In this document: in pieces, positions 48,840 to 60,898 of the stretch
Layout of the letters: each line of letters starts with the position of its first letter
Position numbering within the stretch: position 1 is the first letter of the stretch
Assembly (NCBI GenBank): GCA_018417955.1
Contig: JACTVC010000010.1
Location: 1,066,763-1,130,762, forward strand
Length of the DNA: 64,000 nt
DNA from: Laccaria trichodermophora
Taxonomy: Eukaryota > Basidiomycota > Agaricomycetes > Agaricales > Hydnangiaceae
Direction: 5' to 3'
The notes under the pieces: model-generated
Databases searched by the model: none
What the model was told of the DNA's origin: nothing
What the model saw: the letters and a program-made list of their open reading frames with translations, nothing else
Position numbers and translations under genes: made by a program

Positions 48840-51420
48840 GACACCAGGGGTGCTTTGAGGACATTTTGCATTTTTTTCGGGACATCCAGAGTTGTTTTTG
48901 AGGTCCAGTGTATTTAAACTATTGCCCAGGAGATTTTGCATTCTCCCAGGAGATTTATATCGATACCAGGATTGCGTTTCTAATGTCCTGTGGATGTTAA
49001 AACCAGTGCTCCATAGATTTCACATTTCTGGGACATGTATATGGACACCAGTGTTGCTTTTTTGACATCTTGTGGGTAAGAAAAGTCATGCCCCAGACAT
49101 TTCGCATTTTTCCGGGACATCCGGGGGTGTTATTTGGATGTCCTGTGGGTATTCGAATCGATGCTTTGGACATTTTGCATTTTCTTCGGACATTTACATG
49201 GCTACCATGGTTGTTTTTCTGATGTCCCATTGCACTGGACATCTCAGATTTTTCCAGAACATTCATGTGGCCATCCAGGGTTGTTTTCAGATGTCCTCTG
49301 TATATTGAAACTGATTCTCTGGACATTTCGCTTTTTTCTGGGACATTCATACCACTACATGGGTGTTCTTCTGATGTTCCATAGATAATCAAGTTATTGG
49401 TCCAGACATTTCGCATTTTCCCAAAACATTTAAGCAAAATGCTTTTTTGATGTCCTTTGTATATTGAAACTAGTGCTCCGGACATTTCGCATTTTTCCGG
49501 GACATTTATACCAGTCCCAGGGTTGTTCTTCTGATGTTCCGTAGATAATCAAGTTATTGGTCCGGTCATTTCACAGTTCCCCAAAACATTTATGCGAGTG
49601 ATTTTTGGATGTCCTCTGTATATTAAAACTAATGCTCCGGACATTTCGCATTTTTTCGGGACACTTATACCACTACCAGGGTTGTTTATCTGGTGTTCTG
49701 TAGATAATCAAGTTATTGGTCCGGACATTTCGCATTTCCCCAAAACATTTATGCGCATGCTTTTTGTATGTCCTTTGTATATTAAAACTAATGCTCCAGA
49801 CATTTCGCATTTTTCCGGGACATTTATACCAGTCCCAGGGTTGTTCTTCTGATGTTCCGTAGATAATCAAGTTATTGGTCCGGTCATTTCGCATTTCCCC
49901 AAAACATTTATGCGAGTGATTTTTGGATGTCCTCTGTATATTAAAACCAATGCTCCGGACATTTCGCATTTTTTTTTGGGACACTTATACCACTACCAGG
50001 GTTGTTTATCTGGTGTTCTGTAGATAATCAAGTTATTGGTCCGGACATTTCCCATTTTCCCAAAACATTTATGCAGGTGCTTTTTGGATGTCCTTTGTAT
50101 ATTGAAACTAATGCTCCGGACATTTTGCATTTTTTTCGGGACACTTATACCACTACCAGGGTTGTTTATCTGGTGTTCTGTAGATAATCAAGTTATTGGT
50201 CTGGACATTTCGCATTTTTTCGGGACACTTATACCGCTACCAGGGTTGTTCTTCTGGTGTTCTGTAGATAATCAAGTTATTGGTCTGGTCATTTCAAATT
50301 TCTCCAAAACATCTATGTGAGTGCTTTGTGGATGTCCTTTGTATATTGAAACTAATGCTACAGACATTTCGCATTTTTCCGGGACATTTATACCAGTCCC
50401 AGGGTTGTTCTTCTGATGTTCCATAGATAATCAAGTTATTGGTCCGGACATTTTGCATTTCCCCAAAACATTTATACGAGGGCTTTTTGGATGTCCTTTG
50501 TATATTGAAACTAATGCTCCGGACATTTCGCATTTTTTTCAGGACACTGATATCACTACCAGTGTTGTTCTTCTGATGTTCTGTAGATAATCAAGTTATT
50601 GGTCCGGTCATTTCGCATTTTCCCAAAACATTTATGCGGGTGCTTTTTCCATGTCCTCTGTATATTGAAACTAATCCTCCGGACATTTCGCATGTTTATG
50701 GGGACATTTATACCACTACCAGGGTTGTTCTTCTGATTTTCTCTAGATAATCAAGTTATTGGTCCGGACATTTCGCATTTTTTCGGGACACTTATCCCAC
50801 TACCAGGGTTGTTCTTCTTGTGTTCCATAGATAATCAAGTTATTGGTCCGGATATTTCGCATTTCTCCAAAACATTCATGTGAGGGCTTTTTGGATGTCC
50901 TTTGTATATTGAAACTAATGCTCCGGACATTTCACATTTTTTTCGGGACATTCATACCACCACCAGGGTTGTTCTTCTGGTGTTCCGTAGATAATCAGGT
51001 TATTGGTCCGGACATTTTGCATTTCCCCAAAACATTTATGCGAGGGCTTTTTGGATGTCCTTTGTATATTGAAACTAATGCTCCGGACATTTCGCATTTT
51101 TCCGGGACATTTATAACAGTCCCAGGGTTGTTCTTCTGATGTTATCAAGTTATTGGCCCGGACATTTCGCATTTCCCTAAAACATTTATGTGCGTGCTTT
51201 TTGTATGTCCTTTGTATATTGAAACTAATGCTCCGGACATTTCGCATTTTTTTCGGGACACTTATACCACCACCAGGGTTGTTCTTCTGGTGTTCTGTAG
51301 ATAATCAGGTTATTGGTCCGGACATTTTGCATTTCCCCAAAAAATTTATGTGAGTGCTTTTTGGATGTCCTCTGTATCTTGAAACTAATCCCCCGGACAT
51401 TTCGCATGTTCGTGGGACAT
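48840..51420 (-). repeat. Right array of the foldback-like element (about 160-bp unit)
   Basis: ATAATCAAGTTATTGGTC recurs about every 160 bp from 49387 to 51300, with some half steps of about 85 bp. Each unit carries CCGGACATTTCGCATTTTTC, GGACACTTATACCACTACC, AGGGTTGTTCTTCTG and GGATGTCCTTTGTATATT. It is the reverse-orientation relative of the left array but has diverged in unit length, so the two arms amplified separately. Confidence 0.85.
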
Positions 51421-51857
51421 ATACCCTGGGATAATGTATTTCGGAACTCCCTCTCCTAATTTCACCATCCATTTTTGCCTAAGACATCTGGGGTCATTTG
51501 GCCCAATGACAAACATTAGGTGTTTTTACACCTTTGGGCCACTCTACAGCACCATAGTCTAGTTGCTCATTGGGCCCATTTGGGTAGTCCTATGACCCAT
51601 AGGACAATTGTCCATGTTGTACTTTTATGGTACTATAGGGACACCTACGTCTACTTGTGACAGATAGAGAAACAAGAGGCAGCTGATCTGTAGGTTGCCG
51701 TCTGCCCCTAGGTCATCACCATTTGAATCCGTCCTTGACCTTGTTCACGTAAGGCGGAATAAACTCCCAGACGGGCCCAAGGCGGGTATCATTCCACAAC
51801 CACAAACCTCCCTACCTTACACATCCGTATGTATATGTTATCAGCACCTTCCATCTG

Positions 51858-54220
51858 TCAAAGGCCAATAACAGCCTCCACAAGCCCCGGAACGGCATCG
51901 TAAAAGTCGAGCACTGTTCATTGAGTCAGCGCAGTTCCAAGTAAAAGGTAATAAACAGCACGACAGTCAAGAGCGCAAGAAAAACAGCCGGAAGAATGCT
52001 CCGAATTGCAAACACGCTCGAAAGTACAAGAAAGAATCAAAGGACTCACTAACGACGCCAAACCTGCTTCCCTTCCTTGCCTTTAGCGACGGTAGCAACT
52101 TCTGGTTCATCCCTGGAGTGTCGGTGCCGTTCCCAAGGGCGAATGTCTTTGCGTTTAAATCAGCACGATGAGGAGAGGCGGAGCGAAGAGGGGATGGCGG
52201 AGTAGAAAGGAAGAGGGGCGAAAGAGAAGATGAGGAGCCAACAAGGGAGAAGAGGAATGGTAAGGAACCAAGGGGACAGAGGAAATTGAGAGAGAGAGAA
52301 GTCAAAAGTCAAAGTAAAGAAAGACCCATGAAGACGTGGAGAAACAGGAAGAGATGAAGACGGGGAGAAACAACAGGGAAGAAGAATCACGAAAGCAAGA
52401 CTGTAATCAAGCTGATCCTAATCTCAACAACGAAGAAAAACAAGGATCAAGAATCAAAGACCATAAAGAAGAAATCCCAGAGGGAAGAATATTCAAGGAA
52501 AAAGTCAGAGTCAAGAACGACCCATGGAGGCGGGAAGAGGAAGGAAGCCTGAAGAAGAACCAGGAAACCAAGACTGAAGCAAAACCAATCCCACCAAAAG
52601 AAAGACCAAAGAACAAGTCCAAGACGGGTGACGGGGATTCAAGAGATAAGGAAAGCAAGCAAAGGGGGAGAAACACACAAAGAGATAGCAGAGCCAGAAC
52701 AATCTCAAAGGCGGAGAGGGAATCGAGGAACAGAACTAGGAAACTTGAAAACAAGAGGGGAGAAGGAACGAGGAGGGAAGAAGAACCCCAAATCCCAAAA
52801 CAGAAAACAAAATCCCACAAACTCACCCTAGGCGTCATACCCACCCCAACAACAATCGCAGCAGCACTCGCAAACGAGATATACAGCTGATCCTGATTGA
52901 ACAACGTCGCATTACCAATGTGGGCCGTCGTAGCGTTGAATTTATCTTCGATGAACTGGGAGGGCGTGGATGTGAATGGGAGGGTGGAGGCGTAGTAGTC
53001 CTACCAGAAATTCGAGGTTAGTTGGTTTTATTTTAGACGGAAGAAGGGAAAAGGGAGGAAGGAAAGAGGGGAGACACACGAACCTCGATAAATGCGGTCA
53101 GCCCCTTATCAGCGTTATACACCAACTCAATACTCTTCCCGTTATCCGTCCATTGACTTGGGTCAAGTTGAATACCGATCCGTTTAGTCTTGTATGCGGG
53201 TAAGAGGTCGAATGTGAATCGTTGGAGGAGTGTTAGTTTTCCTCGGGCTTGTCCGAGGGTTCCTAGCTATATTCAAGTTCCCATTAAGCACCACGAAGAA
53301 GAAGAAGAAAGAGAAACGTACACTTCCACTCGTCTGGACCCAATACCTCTTCCCAATATCGCTGTTAATAATATCATACACCATCTCCTGGATCTTCGCG
53401 TCGTACGGAGTCCCAGTCCCGCCTTCATGGTTGATCGACACCAATACGGCCTCGGTAGGGTGTTTGTTCAACCATTGATATAACCCGAAAAAGACGTCGG
53501 TCATGGTTGTGGTGGGCGCCAACAGTGCCGCAGCTTCATCGAATCAAACACATGTTAAGGGGAAGAGGGGAAGAAGGGCTTACAGTGATAAAACCCAATA
53601 GTATCATTCCCAGGATTATACGCGAAGCGTAGATCAAACACGCGTATACCGTCGTTCAGCGATTGGAGGAGCGAGCGTTCTTGACATCGGAAGATGTCTG
53701 CGGACGGGAGGCTGCTCCGGGGGTGAGTTACATACATACATACATGACAGAAACAGGGGGCGAGCTGTGACTTACGGGCCCGTGTACCGAGTGAGAGAGG
53801 CTTGTGTTGTAGCTGAGTAGTTCCCTGTACACGAGGTTAGGTTGGCTGTGTAGGAAGAAGGTTAGAGAGGGGAGGGAGGGAAGGACATGCATGTAGAGGT
53901 ATCGTGTGTCCCGGGGAGATTCATCCGGACCAGTGGTGTGGTGTCGGGGATCTTGGCCATCCAATCGCATGTTTTGAGTGTTTTCGAGCATCCATCGTCG
54001 GGTCCTACATAGGATTGATCATGAATGAGGTTGATGGGTAAGTTGGGGGATGGGGGAGGGAAAGTGACGCACCGAGGATGGGTAAGCCCCGGAGTAGGAT
54101 ATCGGATAGGGCGGCCTGGGAAAGGGCTGCTTGAGAAGGGTGGTCACCGGGTAGTGCTGCGAATGATGATAGAGGGCAGAGGGCGAGGAAGAGGGCGCCG
54201 AGCTCGAGGTGGGGGAGCAT
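51858..54220 (-). CDS. Secreted PLC-like phosphodiesterase, copy 2
   Basis: Starts at 54220 with MLPHLELGALFLALCPLSSFA (signal peptide) and ends TGA at 51858-51860. Motifs match copy 1 almost residue for residue: LVRMNLPGTHDTST, RCQERSLLQSLNDGIRVFDL, TEAVLVSINHEGGTG, IGIQLDPSQWTDNGKS, and a C-terminus ending in EAVIGL. The function is as for copy 1: predicted cleavage of phosphodiesters outside the cell. Two oddities: the second intron seems to start GC (GCATGT) instead of GT, and the acceptor of the long purine/pyrimidine intron has lost its AG. The next AG (AACGCAAAG, in frame) would drop seven residues. Expression of an active enzyme is therefore less sure than for copy 1. Confidence 0.75.
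52160..52826 (-). repeat. Pyrimidine-rich intron of PLC copy 2
   Basis: On the coding (minus) strand this is nearly all C/T, like intron 7 of copy 1 but about 210 nt longer. Its GAAGAGG/AAGGAAG words on plus give a spurious 184-codon frame. Donor GTGAGT at 52826 is normal; the acceptor is degraded. Confidence 0.75.
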
Positions 54221-54691
54221 GGTGACTCTGAGAGAGCGTGAAATCAAACGCAACCTCAAGGCCTCAAGCTTCGTTAGCGGCTATGCGCCGCTATGGAACC
54301 GAAATGGATGTAGGCTGTATGGATGGGACACATGATAACTGCACCGGACTCTCACTGGGTCTCCATAAATCATATTATTGCAGAACACCGCACGCGACAT
54401 GCAAGCACATTGCCGTCCAGTGCAGCCCGGTGCCGCCGCACTGACCTCAATGGGTCTATCGGTGGCCGACGCGGGGATGCCAAGAGAATGTACAGGGTAC
54501 TATGTCTACTATGTGCGCCGATCGTGGATCTGACGCCTATTTTGGCTATGATATACATATGCTTGGCATTGGCAACCGTTCCTCGACGTCAAATTTAGTG
54601 ATCGCTAAAAATAGCCAATCACTACAAAAAGTATGCGAGAATACGCTATGTCGCCGACTGCTCGACAATTATCCCCGTCATCAACCCAGCC
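54221..54691. other. Divergent promoter region between PLC copy 2 and a Cys-rich protein gene
   Basis: The two genes start back to back. No other gene seen. A TATTTTGGC/ATGATATACAT AT-rich patch lies near 54540. Confidence 0.4.
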
Positions 54692-55620
54692 ATGAATCAT
54701 TTTACGTTGCTCGTTTCTCTCGCTACCGTGTTCACTGCATGTGAAGGACTCGGAACCGACATGATGGTCCCCGGAATCGTCGTTCGCCAAACGAACACCA
54801 GCACCGTCGGTGGATTCGCCAGTCGCGCGGCGAAATGTTCAACAGGTCAAGTAGACTGTGGCGGCGGCATTGCTCAAGAAATCTGCTGTCCTTCTGGTCA
54901 ATTCTGTTTTCATAATAGCGATGGGACGTGTTGCCCGACCAGTGAGTACTACCAGTCTCCGCACTTGCTCCGAGTCTTGATTAACATCGCCTCCTTCCTT
55001 TGTTCAGATACCGACTGCACCACCCAACTCTTCCTAAATCCCCAAGTACGCATCTAAAAAAGTAAAAAGATTCCATAAATTTCTAAATATTTCGGTCACT
55101 ACAGTGCGCTGATCCTTCCTGGGTCCTATGTACCGACTACCAACCAAATATCCCCGGCTACGTCCCAAACGACCCAGGGTACTGGTGTTGCCCATCCGGC
55201 ACCCAGTGCCTCGTCAGCTCCCAGGCCGGATTCGTATGCCGTGCACCAGTCACTGGTGACGTTCCCGGATCGACTGTCCTCAGCGGCCAGGCTCCAACCC
55301 AGGCCAGTACGGCTACCACTTATCCCACTACAGGCGCCACTAGTGCCGGGGGTAGCAATGGTGCGGGGAGTACCAGTATGTTTTTTCTTTCTTTTCAATC
55401 CAGTATCCCTGGAAATTTATTGACTGAACGTGACCACAGAAGCTTCGAGCCCCTCAGCGTCTTCAATTGTAAAGAGCTCTGCCATCAAGTCGTTCAGGTA
55501 CGTCGAAAAAAAATTAATATGCTGCTGGTTGCTCACTGCTTGAAATAAAGTTTCCAATCACTATCCACGAGCCTTGGGATATTTGCTGCGCAGGCTTTAT
55601 TCGCCCTCTGGTTCATATAA
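54692..55620 (+). CDS. Secreted Cys-rich protein with GPI-anchor-type C-terminus
   Basis: Five exons (54692-54941, 55008-55045, 55105-55375, 55440-55497, 55551-55620) join in phase to 228 residues. A signal peptide (MNHFTLLVSLATVFTACEG) is followed by two Cys-rich modules: CGGGIAQEICCPSGQFC with CCPTNTDC, and CADPSWVLC with WCCPSGTQC. A Ser/Thr-rich stalk (TQASTATTYPTTG) follows, and then a hydrophobic tail (SLGIFAAQALFALWFI) suited to GPI transfer. It is probably displayed on the plasma membrane or cell wall. The CCPSG motifs resemble those of fungal carbohydrate-binding-like surface proteins, but I do not recognise a named family. Confidence 0.75.
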
Positions 55621-55758
55621 CTCGATACTGTGGCGGATGATCATGAATAGTTATCAACGTCTTCCAATGAAACTGATGCCGCAATCACGATTTCTTTATT
55701 TCTTTATTCCACCGCCACATTTGTGGTCTGTCATGATACCTCCTATGTAGCTCATTAT

Positions 55759-58306
55759 TTATGCCGCTACACTGCCAACAACATTCGCATCAACATCCAG
55801 GTCCTTCTCGTCAACCGAACCCGAGAAATCTTCATCCGTCGGCTTCAACCCCATCGCGCTCGTATCATAACCGTTCGCCTCCAAATATTCGCGGAACTAC
55901 AGTGACCAGTCAGGTACTGCAATACACCCAATTGAAGAAGTTTTACCGCACGGTCTTCCTCCACCATTCCATCATGTGAAAGAGGTCGAATGAAAAACAA
56001 CGTGATAATAGCGCTAAGGACAGCGAAACCTTTTCAAGAGGAATAAGAACCACACCCTCGGAGGACGCAATGATCATGACGTACCACTCCCAATCCAGAA
56101 AGGGCCGGTGTTCCCTCTATCAGTATCGGCTCCTCCGAAATCTAGTTTTTTTTGTGTTCAGTGACCATAAACGTTCCAGCAGCAGTGGTCCGACGTTACC
56201 TTGAATTATAGGGGAGAAGACTGCAGCGGGTTAAACCGAGCTCGTAAAAAAAGGCATCTAGCTCACTCCATATTCCAATGAACGCTCCAACCTTCCCAAT
56301 GGCCGCCGCAATGCCATAGAATTGCCCACGCACAGCGGTGGGGCTACTCTTGCCAGCCAGCAATCCCAAACAATTCCCAGGACCAAGTTCTCCGAAACTG
56401 AGGAAGACGCCATACACAACCTGTAAAATGGAGCTTGATTGAGTAAGTGGGTTATCATAGCTAAGTGAGCGTACTCAACAGCAAAAGCAGCGATATGTTC
56501 CGTTAATCTGTAGTTCATTAATTAGCATGTACATGAGATGATGATGTTGATACGTACTGTTTATAGAGTCCACTCATAATGAACCCAATGAACGCTTGAA
56601 AAAGGAGACCAGTGATCTCATGTTCCAAATCAAATGGTTACTCAGATATCTCAATAAATGTGAGTACCATAGTCCATTTTGGGCCGAGATAGTCAACGAT
56701 AAATGCACCGCCAATCGTGCCAGGCATGTAGAACAAGCTTCAGAGTGAATTTTAGCATGACAGTCAAATGCATGGTGGACGACGACTTGCTAGATGATGA
56801 CGTTCCAGCCGAACACTACAGATAAAGCAGATGATCCGCCGGTGACGCTGACGAAAAAGATGAGAAGAGCCAGGATATAAAGATAATCAATTGGGCTTAC
56901 CGATCAACGATGATGGAGGAATATATCCCAAACTATCAAACGGATTAGAGTGTGGCTTCATTGTAACGCCCAAATCGTACGTACAGGATACCTGAGAAAA
57001 AGAGGGTTAAAACCCGATTCGTGCGTAGTAATGAAAACATACATACGAGATGATATCATAGAGAAACCAAGTAGCCGAAATCGCAGCCAACGAGCCCCCG
57101 TAGCGCTTGAGGATGAGCCAATACGGTATTTCAGCATGTTTCATAGAGTCCTTCTTGTACCGAGTGGGCTCTTCCATGGATAGACGCCAGATGAACACAG
57201 CCAGCGCGGGAACGACCCCCAATCCCAAAGACAGCCGCCAGACAGCTCGGAGGTGGTGTTCGCCGAAGCTGGATCAAGTCAGAACGTTGATTGAAAATGT
57301 TGAATTAAAGACCTACATCCAAAATAGAACTAGAGGCACAAATGCTGAGATGACGAAGCCGAAATCAATCATCGCGTCTGTGATCATGGGTCAACGATAC
57401 AGACGAGTAAAAAAGGAATTCTAACGATCATACTTGTAGCTAGAGCAAACCATCGATGCTGCGCGTTCTTCTGAATACCTTTTTCCTCAGATTGCTCCGA
57501 AGCAGAAACGGAGCCGCAAGGGTATTCCGCACCGATACCGATTCCCAAGAGGAAACTGAATCGACATCGAACATGTAAATTGCAATTGTCGAATCTGCCT
57601 GTGACCGGCATACACACCGCATGGCACTAAGCATACTGAGGAGTCCACCGGTACTCTTGTGAGCACCGGCGGAAGCAGCTGATAGCAGTGAGAATAGAGC
57701 GACGATGCCGGTGGCTGTCATCTATATATCAGACTTGAGGTGAATGACACGGTCTGTGGCGATGGAAAGCAGCTTACCATCCCGAACTTTCTTCCAATCT
57801 TATCCGAAATGTAGCCTAATAGAATTATGAGGGCAGGCATGGCGAGAAAGGTTGAAAATTACTCACCGAAGGTCAGCATGCCCACGATGGTTCCAGCAAA
57901 AGCGACGCTAGTCAAAATTCGGCTGTAGTTGTGGTGCGCGAGCTCATCTGCCCCGTAGATGCGGCTTAACACTATCAGAACGGGTTCGTCAACTAAACGT
58001 GAATGGACCAGGGGAGGTGGGACTGACGTGTATTCACTGAGAAAGGCGAATAAGAAGTATGCAGCGAGAATTGGGGATGGGACGCACCACTTCCGATTAC
58101 ACCGTTAGCGTATCCTGGAATCAAGTAATACAAGTTAGGATGAAGATAATAGAAATCTAGACGAGTAGATACCATCGGAGAATAGAGCAGTACCACAACT
58201 ACGAATCGCTCAGTAACGTGGAGATACATCACAAGGCATGAAATTTGAATACGTACGCGAAGATGAGCGAGACGTTTTTGAGACGCTCCTTGAGAGTGGT
58301 CGCCAT
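55759..58306 (-). CDS. MFS transporter, GIT1/PHO84-like glycerophosphodiester or phosphate permease
   Basis: The minus-strand gene has about 13 exons, starting MATTLKERLKNVSLIFACGT and ending VDANVVGSVAA. Signature segments appear in order: SDGYANGVIGSVLSRIYGAD; GYISDKIGRKFGM (MFS A-motif); RFLLGIGIGAEYPCGSVSAS; WRLSLGLGVVPALAVF; EEPTRYKKDSMKHAEIPYW; a central loop; YLFYMPGTIGGAFIVDYLGP; FGELGPGNCLGLLAGKSSPT; and GADTDRGNTGPFWIGSG. These are hallmarks of the phosphate:H+ symporter group that includes yeast Git1 (glycerophosphoinositol uptake) and Pho84. One intron (56738-56790) uses a GC donor (GCAAGT). Substrate cannot be told from sequence alone. Frame is intact. Confidence 0.88.
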
Positions 58307-59147
58307 CCTTAGTGGATGAGCACTGCTGTGGTGGTAAAGAGGCGCGAGTGGCTTGTATCTCGGGCATGGCTTCCTTAATCTTGTTTAACTTGCGGTGGAG
58401 GCGGAGCATCATGCATCATGGTCCATCAGGTGGTCTACGATCTGCCAGTGACTTCGACGCTGCGACTGTGTATCGGGAACTGGTTGTTCCTCATTGGGAC
58501 CGCTCCGGAATAGTATGGCTTCGCCGCTATAGGATGTGGAATAAATGCATGTGAGCTTGGTCGTTGTATGTTCGTAAGTAGCACCGTAGTGGCTGAGTGG
58601 CGAACGTGTGAAGAAGCGGGGTTAGGTCACCACTGCTGTTATGTTTGTTCTCCACTCACTGACTCAGAGTCCACTCTTGATCCACTCTACCTCATACCAT
58701 CACGCAACCAGCTCTTGAAATATCGATCGATGCCCTCCTCCCTCAATTAGCCTCAATTTCGCAGAATGGCAAGCTACATGATAGAATCCATCGAATGGAC
58801 CGCATGACAACTATATACGTTCTCCGACTCCGCGGCCGTTGCTGACTCCATATTTGCCTCTCCGAGTCCCTCCTCATGCACACCACCGTGACCACCGCAA
58901 AAACCTCACGCTCACCATCGCCGCTGGCTGGACTTCATACTTCTACACAGCCAACAAACCCGGACCTCTTTAAAACATCAGGGAAAGGCAGACGGGTTTG
59001 AAACGCACGGAATACCGAGCATCGGTGCCGTCATTTTCAAGGTCTGTTTCTCTTATTGTCTCTTACAAAGAAAAAAGCTGACACATTGACGATGAGCAGT
59101 GTTCTGATGAATCTTGATGATTTTTAACACAGCCGTTTCCGAAAATA
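58307..59147. other. Divergent promoter region between permease and F-box gene
   Basis: No supportable gene; frames under 82 codons. Probably holds both promoters. Confidence 0.4.
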
Positions 59148-60553
59148 ATGTCGCCTAGTAACGTTCTTTGCAATATTAAGCAAGTGGCAACCGCTACTCT
59201 GACTTCGCCCTCCATGTACATGTCCTTGAATTCCACGCCTTTGGACATCCTCTTCGAAGTCACCCGGAGTCTTTACAAAGACGACGATCACGCCACACTC
59301 TCAAATATGTCGGTCACCTGCAGAGCCGTGCTACCACTCTGCCGCGCCCGCCTGTTCTATTCCATTGAACTCCTTCATACTTCAGCCTCAAACGAAGCTG
59401 AGGTGATCACTCGCCTGCGGAACCTCGACGCACTCTTTGTCAACAACCCCACACTCTCTACACACGTACGCGAATTCAAGTTTGGCAACGCACCCAATTC
59501 GGGTTCCGAACTACTATGGTTCACCAACAAACCGGAACTATCCCGCTTGCTCGACTCGTTAAGTCAGCTGATAACCTTTTCCATGGTTGGTAGTCTCCGT
59601 CTGATGATAGACTGGGCCACTTTCGATGAAGAGCTAAAAAGATCCTGCTTCCGTGCGCGTGCTCGACCCACGTTGAAAAAGCTGTACTTGTCGAGTGTCG
59701 AGAATGTACCGTGGCGTTTCGTCACAGAGCCCGTACAGCTCTATCACCTGAACATTTGCGAGATTACGTTGGACCTCGAGCCGACTTCCGAACCTCCACC
59801 TCAACAAGCCCCTCAGCGTTCTTTGAAAGAGTTTAGTTATGGTTTTTGCGAAGGTACATTGTTATTCCTTTTTGAACGCAGCGGGTTCGACTTTACGAAA
59901 TTGGAACGCCTCAATGTGGACCCGGACGATATGAATGATATCAATGCGGGTTGGGCTATCGCTCGTATAGCCAAAGAAACCCTAGAAAGCTTTGAGATTT
60001 TCCCTCCGGATTCTTATCCCTATCGTACGTCACGTTTTTCATCTCATATGTTCTTTGATTAAGACATGACTTTCCGCGATCAGTTTCGCCTGATGCCAAT
60101 ACCATCCAAATCGACACTTTTTCCCAATTATGTCAAATGACAATCGACGTGGACCTGCCCGCAATCCATCAACTCCTGCGAACCACCTCGTTCCCCGAGC
60201 TCCTGGAAGCAAGCATCGGCATTCGCCTCCAACCCAACGAAATTCGAAAAGAATTCGGAGCGCCCCTCGTTGAGAGTCTCATACCGTTCTTTCAGGATAT
60301 CGACGCATTGATAGCTGGACCCAAAGAAAAGCGATGCATGCCGGAGATTTGTGGGATTGATCTTTGTTTTCATACGGGGGTTGATGAGGGGTATGATGAT
60401 CGAGGGCGAGCGTTTTTTGAGGGGATGAGTGAGAGGTTGGAGAGGCAGGTTTTGGAGGTTTTTCCGGCGTTGTGTAGTGGTGAGGTTAGTGTTGGGTTTC
60501 AGCTTTTTGAGGCCGTTGTGAAGTTTGGTCCTGATGATGATCATGAAGACTAA
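59148..60553 (+). CDS. F-box protein, paralog 2
   Basis: Two exons (59148-60024, 60084-60553) join in phase to about 448 residues. The F-box is LNSTPLDILFEVTRSLY followed by LSNMSVTCRAVLPLCRARLF. The body shares LRNLDALFVNNPTLSTHVRE and ARPTLKKLYL with paralog 1, and the intron sits at the same place, before a block starting SPDANTIQIDTF. Likely an SCF substrate adaptor with unknown target. The first ATG gives an N-terminal extension not present in paralog 1; ATG at 59220 (MSLNSTPLD) would match it better. Confidence 0.78.
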
Positions 60554-60898
60554 ATCTCTTACGTCGGGATTCTTTTTGGTACATAAAAAAATCGATGAAC
60601 TCGAGTTGAGGTCATCGTCAACGCGTTGTGTGTTCAAGTTGTCATCGTTTGAACTCTTCTGCTCGCTATACATAACATACACAGTTTGAACGCGTCTCAT
60701 CTCTTGATAAAAACATGCCCTACTTGCTCTATCGATGATTCGCAGTGGACCGCGTGATACTCTCTTAGCCACACACGTTCTTCGAGTTTAGCATGGAGAA
60801 GCTCGTCGGCTGTTGATATGGTACTTTGACCATAGCATAAGTATATCAGTGCGCATATACCCATCTGACTCTCCACCGGACTCAGCGCCATCGTCCCC
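60554..60898. other. Spacer before the acid phosphatase gene
   Basis: No gene. A minus-strand frame crossing from the F-box gene is a shadow. Confidence 0.4.

Larger units (their letters stand above)
45959..51638. mobile_element. Foldback-like element, 5.7 kb, with arrays in inverted arms
   Basis: The outer ends are inverted repeats of about 65 bp (45959-46025 and 51571-51638) sharing ACCATAAAAGTACAACATGG and, further in, CCTATGGGTCATAGG. A TA dinucleotide could be the target duplication (weak). Inside, tandem arrays on the left (46500-48540) and right (48840-51420) carry the same core words in opposite orientation: GCGAAATGCCCGGAACAT on the left against CGGACATTTCGCATTTTTC on the right. They are separated by a 300-bp unique centre. 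This resembles foldback elements of insects. No transposase frame is present. Confidence 0.7.

Noticed and set aside
49072..51407. Many 60-110 codon frames in the right array
   Set aside because: Same reason: period-driven frames in a satellite-like array, no start context or domains.
46500..51420. Regularly spaced repeats that could suggest a CRISPR array
   Set aside because: Units are 160-200 bp, the spacers are not unique, and the genome is eukaryotic.
52336..52904. 184-codon Lys/Glu/Arg frame (+) and 165-codon frame (-)
   Set aside because: Both lie in the matching purine/pyrimidine intron of PLC copy 2.
60128..60772. 214-codon minus-strand frame
   Set aside because: Antisense of F-box paralog 2; no family resemblance.
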